A stretch of DNA of 18,147 nt, from contig JBKBUQ010000054.1 of assembly GCA_046289975.1 (NCBI GenBank), positions 1-18,147 on the forward strand, in the 5' to 3' direction. This stretch comes from UBA2798 sp046289975 (GTDB taxonomy: Bacteria; Bacteroidota; Bacteroidia; Flavobacteriales_D; UBA2798). Shown here piece after piece: positions 14,855-18,147 of this stretch (position 1 is the first letter of the stretch; every line of letters begins with the position of its first letter). A program made the position numbers and the translations under genes. Below the pieces are notes generated by a model. The model was given only the letters and a program-made list of their open reading frames with translations. It was not told the DNA's origin and did no database searches.

Positions 14855-16117
14855 TCAGGCTTTATTGTACGATCCTTTGGTGAAAGTACCGATAATTTTA
14901 CCCTTGAGTTTTTTTCCTTCAAACGGCGTATTTGCCGATAATGAACGGGTATCCGATTTAGCATAAACCCATTCTTCATTTGTAGAGAAGATACTGAGGT
15001 CGGCATCGTATCCTGATTCGATCTTTATTTCAGGCAAACCCAAAACACGACGTGGCCCATGACTGAAGAGCGCAGTTATTTCTTCCACTTTCATCTTTCT
15101 CTCCAAAACAGTAAATGCAGCGGAAAAAGCAGTTTCCTGTGCAATCATTCCAAACTCGGCATGATCAAATTCCACCGACTTACTTTCTGTATCCTGCGGA
15201 GTATGGTGCGAAGCAATTGCATCACATTTCCCTTTCACTACAGCATCAATCAGGGCATCTTTTATACCGGCAGATCGCAATGGCGGAATAACTTTTAAAT
15301 GAGTATCAAAACCTGTAAGATCCTCATCAGTAAAGAAAAGTAAATAGGCTGGCAGGTGAGATGTTACATCTGTGCCCTTTTTAATAGCCTCACTGATGTA
15401 TTCGAACGAACGTGGTGCAGAGATTCCTGCAAAGTGTACAGGTGCATTGTGGTAGGCTGCTAGGTGCAGATCACGCTGCACAACAATTTCTTCTGCGAGT
15501 TCAGGAATTCCTTTTAGTCCGAGTGAAGTGCTTACCACACCTTCATGCATCAATCCACCCGGTGCAAGAGAAGGGTCATAGGGCAGACTGAAGACTTTTC
15601 CTCCGAAATTTTTCGCGTATAGCAAAGCTCTCGACATCAATCCTGCGCGAACATAATGATTCACATCAAAAAACGCTCTGGCGCCCGATTGCCACATGTC
15701 GTACATCTCAGCGAGATTTTCACCATCGAATTTTTGCGAAACCGATCCGCATGGAATCATGTTTACGGGTAAGGATTTGGAGTGATTACTGATGTAATCC
15801 ACAATGGTTTTACCCGACATCACCGGCTGACTATCCGGCATTACCAGAACATGAGTAAATCCGCCTTTTACCGCAGCCGCAGCACCGGTTTTAAGCGTTT
15901 CCTTGTGTTCTAATCCGGGATCACAATAAGAAGCCTGCAAATCGAGAAATCCGGGAGAAACAAAAGCACCTTTCAAATCAATTTCCTCATCCGCCTTTTC
16001 GTTGAGCGAGGATGCAATTTTTTCAATTTTTCCGGAGGCAATCAGAATATCAACTTTTTTTCCGTTGAACGAACTGTTCTTATCACTAACCGTTGCATTG
16101 CGAAAAAGTGTCTTCAT
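14855..16117 (-). CDS. Dihydroorotase-like amidohydrolase lacking metal ligands, probably non-catalytic
   Basis: A 420-residue cytoplasmic protein aligned throughout with class I dihydroorotase (a pyrimidine-synthesis enzyme closing carbamoyl-aspartate to dihydroorotate). The frame is clear (SPGFLDL at 54-60, GGFTHVLVMPDSQP at 85-98, LKGIPELAEE at 201-210, HFAGIS at 228-233), but key residues are gone. The HxH metal pair is Q61-A-S63, the substrate Arg two residues later is C65, the PN of PNTxP is PD (D95), and TDHAPH is SHHTPQ (303-308). H228 remains. I infer it cannot hold the binuclear zinc site or perform the normal reaction. It may be a structural partner, as non-catalytic dihydroorotases are for aspartate transcarbamoylase elsewhere, or have another role. 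It follows the BatA gene after 10 bp, so the two are probably co-transcribed. Annotation pipelines are likely to call it dihydroorotase. Confidence 0.85.
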   Translation of the reverse strand: MKTLFRNATVSDKNSSFNGKKVDILIASGKIEKIASSLNEKADEEIDLKGAFVSPGFLDLQASYCDPGLEHKETLKTGAAAAVKGGFTHVLVMPDSQPVMSGKTIVDYISNHSKSLPVNMIPCGSVSQKFDGENLAEMYDMWQSGARAFFDVNHYVRAGLMSRALLYAKNFGGKVFSLPYDPSLAPGGLMHEGVVSTSLGLKGIPELAEEIVVQRDLHLAAYHNAPVHFAGISAPRSFEYISEAIKKGTDVTSHLPAYLLFFTDEDLTGFDTHLKVIPPLRSAGIKDALIDAVVKGKCDAIASHHTPQDTESKSVEFDHAEFGMIAQETAFSAAFTVLERKMKVEEITALFSHGPRRVLGLPEIKIESGYDADLSIFSTNEEWVYAKSDTRSLSANTPFEGKKLKGKIIGTFTKGSYNKA

Positions 16118-16127
16118 GGTTTATCGC

Positions 16128-18147
16128 TTATTGTTTCATTAATCGTATAAGTAGTACTTCTGCCAATAGAAAGAGTAATGCCAATAGAATACATGACCTC
16201 CAGTATTCGCGGGTATCATCCAGTGCTTCCAATGTAATTCCTTTTCCTTCTTCCACCTTATCGAACAAGGTGAAATCGCTCATGCCGCCGGATTCCAGAA
16301 TTTTACTGATCTCCTCTGTTTCATAACATGCCAGGTCCGACTCTTTTCTGTCGTAGTTGAAACCAATTCCTGCAATCTGATCATCTCCTTTTTTTACTTT
16401 GTAATTCCCCGCTTCACGGATCTGTCCGTGCACATACAGCGACACACTACCACCGGCATTGCGCATTTCGGGAATGACAGAAAAATCGCCTGCTTCATTT
16501 TCCACCTGAAACGTTGCATCCCCTCCGGGCAAAGTACTTCGTATCTCAATGGGCAAATCTCTTCCGATCAATTGCATATTGATACCCGAACCCTGACTCC
16601 ATTCGGCAATACGTAAAACCACAGGAACAAACAAAGCGTGCTTCGAAAAATTTCCGGCCTTTTCCGAGAGCGGAACCGTGCTCACATAGATAAAGCCTTT
16701 CCCTTTTGAGTAACGGGATAAAAATTCATCGCCGTTTCTCATTTTCCAAAGTTGTTCTTTACCCGGCATCGATCGTGTTTCGCTGATGTAACGAAAGCGG
16801 AATTGAGGAAGATCTATTTCGCGTGGCTCACGTTCAAACATGCGTGAAAAAAACGGAGTGAGCACATCAATGGGTGCAGGTCGCATCGCGCTGGTATCTT
16901 TTCCGGTAAATCCTGCAGCACCGCATTGTACCAAAAAATTATTGAGTGAACTAAGTTCCGAACGAATGGAAGGAAATAAAAGCACATTTCCTCCGGCATT
17001 CACAAAACGAACGACCTCTTCGGTTAGTCCGCTGCTTAAAACGGGAACCTCATTCAAAATGATTAAATGACGCGAAGGAAAACTCGAAAAATCAACCTGC
17101 GATACTTTCCGCGATTCCAGTTTGAAAAAAGGATCGTTACGAAACAATCGGGAAACTGCTGCACTTGTATCGGCAGGATTATCTCCTGTAAGCGAAAGAA
17201 TATTAACACGTTCTTCCACCGAATAGGAAAAAAACCAGTCATCATCAAACGCTACCTGCGCATCACCTATACTCACTTTAGCCTGCTGCACCCCAACTAC
17301 GGTATTGGTATAAGTAAGTGCAGAATCACAAAACGATCCGGCATCTACAGCAAAGGTTGAAATGGCCTTTTGGGTGCCGTTCACCGACAATCGAAGCGAT
17401 ACATTTTCTACTGGAATCTCGCCGGAATTCCGGATGCGGACCATCAATTTTTCGGAAGTATTCAACTGCCGGACCGGACTTTCGAACCAAACCGTATCAA
17501 TGAACAAATTGGATCGTCGTTGTGCTTTGAGGGGCACCAAAACCACCCGGGGACTTGTCCTTCCTGCGAGTGCATTAAGATCGGATGTACTTTTCTGGAA
17601 ATCAGAAATCCAGACCAAACGTCGGGTGACATCGGGCTCTGTATTCACAAGGTCGAGCTGTCGGAGCATAATTTCAGAAAGCAGTCGTGAAGCCGGCGAA
17701 AGTTTTACATCCTGCACCGATTCGATAAATTCCTCGCGGCTTAACAATCGTTGCTGGTGCCCTTCAAGGTCGTTAGTAACCAGCTGAAAACGGTCGGTTG
17801 CATTGTATTGCGATGCGATTTCGATCGCCTTTAGCTTACCTGTCTCCAGTAGTATTCCCCCACTCCCCTCCACCTCCATAGAAAAGGAATTATCAATGTA
17901 AACCGAAATGATCCTGTCTCCACGTGCTGCATCGCTTGCACTTCCTGGAATAAAGGGCTGGGCAAAAGCAAAAACCAGGAAAGCTATCGCCAGCAAACGG
18001 GCAATGAGCACAAGAATATGCTTTAGTCGGGAGCGGCTCCGTGTTTGTTCGTTAACCTCCTTTAAAAAGCTGACGTTGGAAAAATAGACTTTTTTGTACC
18101 TCCGGAAATTGAATAAATGAATAATGATAGGTATTACCAGGGCCGTT
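16128..18147 (-). CDS. BatA-domain/VWA membrane protein, 5' end outside the window
   Basis: The frame stays open to the right edge, so the start lies beyond the window; 672 residues are visible. The visible N-terminus holds the BatA domain (aerotolerance-regulator N-terminal type): the end of a first helix (LVIPIIIHLFNFRR), the basic YKKVYFSNVSFLKEV stretch, and a second helix (ILVLIARLLAIAFLVFAFAQ). A VWA-like domain follows, with the metal-site motif DNSFS in a VYIDNSFSME context, then long beta-rich periplasmic regions. A last helix near the C-terminus (SCILLALLFLLAEVLLI) anchors it again. A GTG at 18011 would cut off the first helix, so it is not the start. BatA-like proteins were linked to aerotolerance in Bacteroides, but this long single-gene type is of unknown role. 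The dihydroorotase-like gene follows. Confidence 0.87.
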   Translation of the reverse strand, partial: TALVIPIIIHLFNFRRYKKVYFSNVSFLKEVNEQTRSRSRLKHILVLIARLLAIAFLVFAFAQPFIPGSASDAARGDRIISVYIDNSFSMEVEGSGGILLETGKLKAIEIASQYNATDRFQLVTNDLEGHQQRLLSREEFIESVQDVKLSPASRLLSEIMLRQLDLVNTEPDVTRRLVWISDFQKSTSDLNALAGRTSPRVVLVPLKAQRRSNLFIDTVWFESPVRQLNTSEKLMVRIRNSGEIPVENVSLRLSVNGTQKAISTFAVDAGSFCDSALTYTNTVVGVQQAKVSIGDAQVAFDDDWFFSYSVEERVNILSLTGDNPADTSAAVSRLFRNDPFFKLESRKVSQVDFSSFPSRHLIILNEVPVLSSGLTEEVVRFVNAGGNVLLFPSIRSELSSLNNFLVQCGAAGFTGKDTSAMRPAPIDVLTPFFSRMFEREPREIDLPQFRFRYISETRSMPGKEQLWKMRNGDEFLSRYSKGKGFIYVSTVPLSEKAGNFSKHALFVPVVLRIAEWSQGSGINMQLIGRDLPIEIRSTLPGGDATFQVENEAGDFSVIPEMRNAGGSVSLYVHGQIREAGNYKVKKGDDQIAGIGFNYDRKESDLACYETEEISKILESGGMSDFTLFDKVEEGKGITLEALDDTREYWRSCILLALLFLLAEVLLIRLMKQ

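Overview
The window reads as an ordinary chromosomal stretch of a Bacteroidota bacterium (class Bacteroidia; order not resolvable from this piece). The evidence: a protein and a broken gene ending in the type A C-terminal sorting domain of type IX secretion, an N-terminal BatA double-membrane domain, a MuiA/DUF4139 protein, near absence of Shine-Dalgarno sequences, A-rich leaders, and several matches to the Bacteroidota -7 promoter element TAnnTTTG. Fifteen protein-coding loci are packed tightly on both strands; two of them run off the window edges. I see no tRNA, rRNA, insertion sequence, phage gene or CRISPR array.

Layout. 1-2956 (+): 3' end of a MuiA-family protein, then a SAM methyltransferase and a ZIP metal transporter 3 bp apart. 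2965-5335 (-): a small LapA-like membrane protein and a PhnP-type metallo-beta-lactamase hydrolase 1 bp apart, then an unrecognised exported, probably outer-membrane protein. 5400-7118 (+): secreted M14 zinc carboxypeptidase. 7119-9012 (-): Rieske oxygenase followed by a type IX cargo gene broken by an in-frame TAA just after its signal peptide. 9115-9855 (+): exported YwqK-repeat protein. 9912-10134: a block of degenerate 7-bp repeats with a small inverted repeat inside it. 10121-12385 (-): RND/MMPL-type transporter, divergent from ispH (12480-13703, +), which is followed by another type IX cargo protein (13773-14849). 14855-18147 (-): BatA/VWA membrane protein (5' end outside the window) followed 10 bp later by a dihydroorotase-like protein.

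How it fits together. Most of the content is housekeeping and envelope function: isoprenoid precursor supply (IspH), metal uptake (ZIP), envelope transport (RND), exported proteins. I did not find a dedicated multi-gene novel system. The points most worth a second look are the heptamer-repeat block, which supplies the stop codon of the RND gene and has a short copy before the methyltransferase gene; the loss of the metal and substrate residues in the dihydroorotase-like protein paired with BatA; the nonsense-interrupted type IX cargo gene; and a divergent promoter pair whose -7 boxes sit 5-6 bp from each ATG, suggesting leaderless mRNAs. Start codons were moved inward in five genes where signal peptides, family N-termini or promoter positions called for it.
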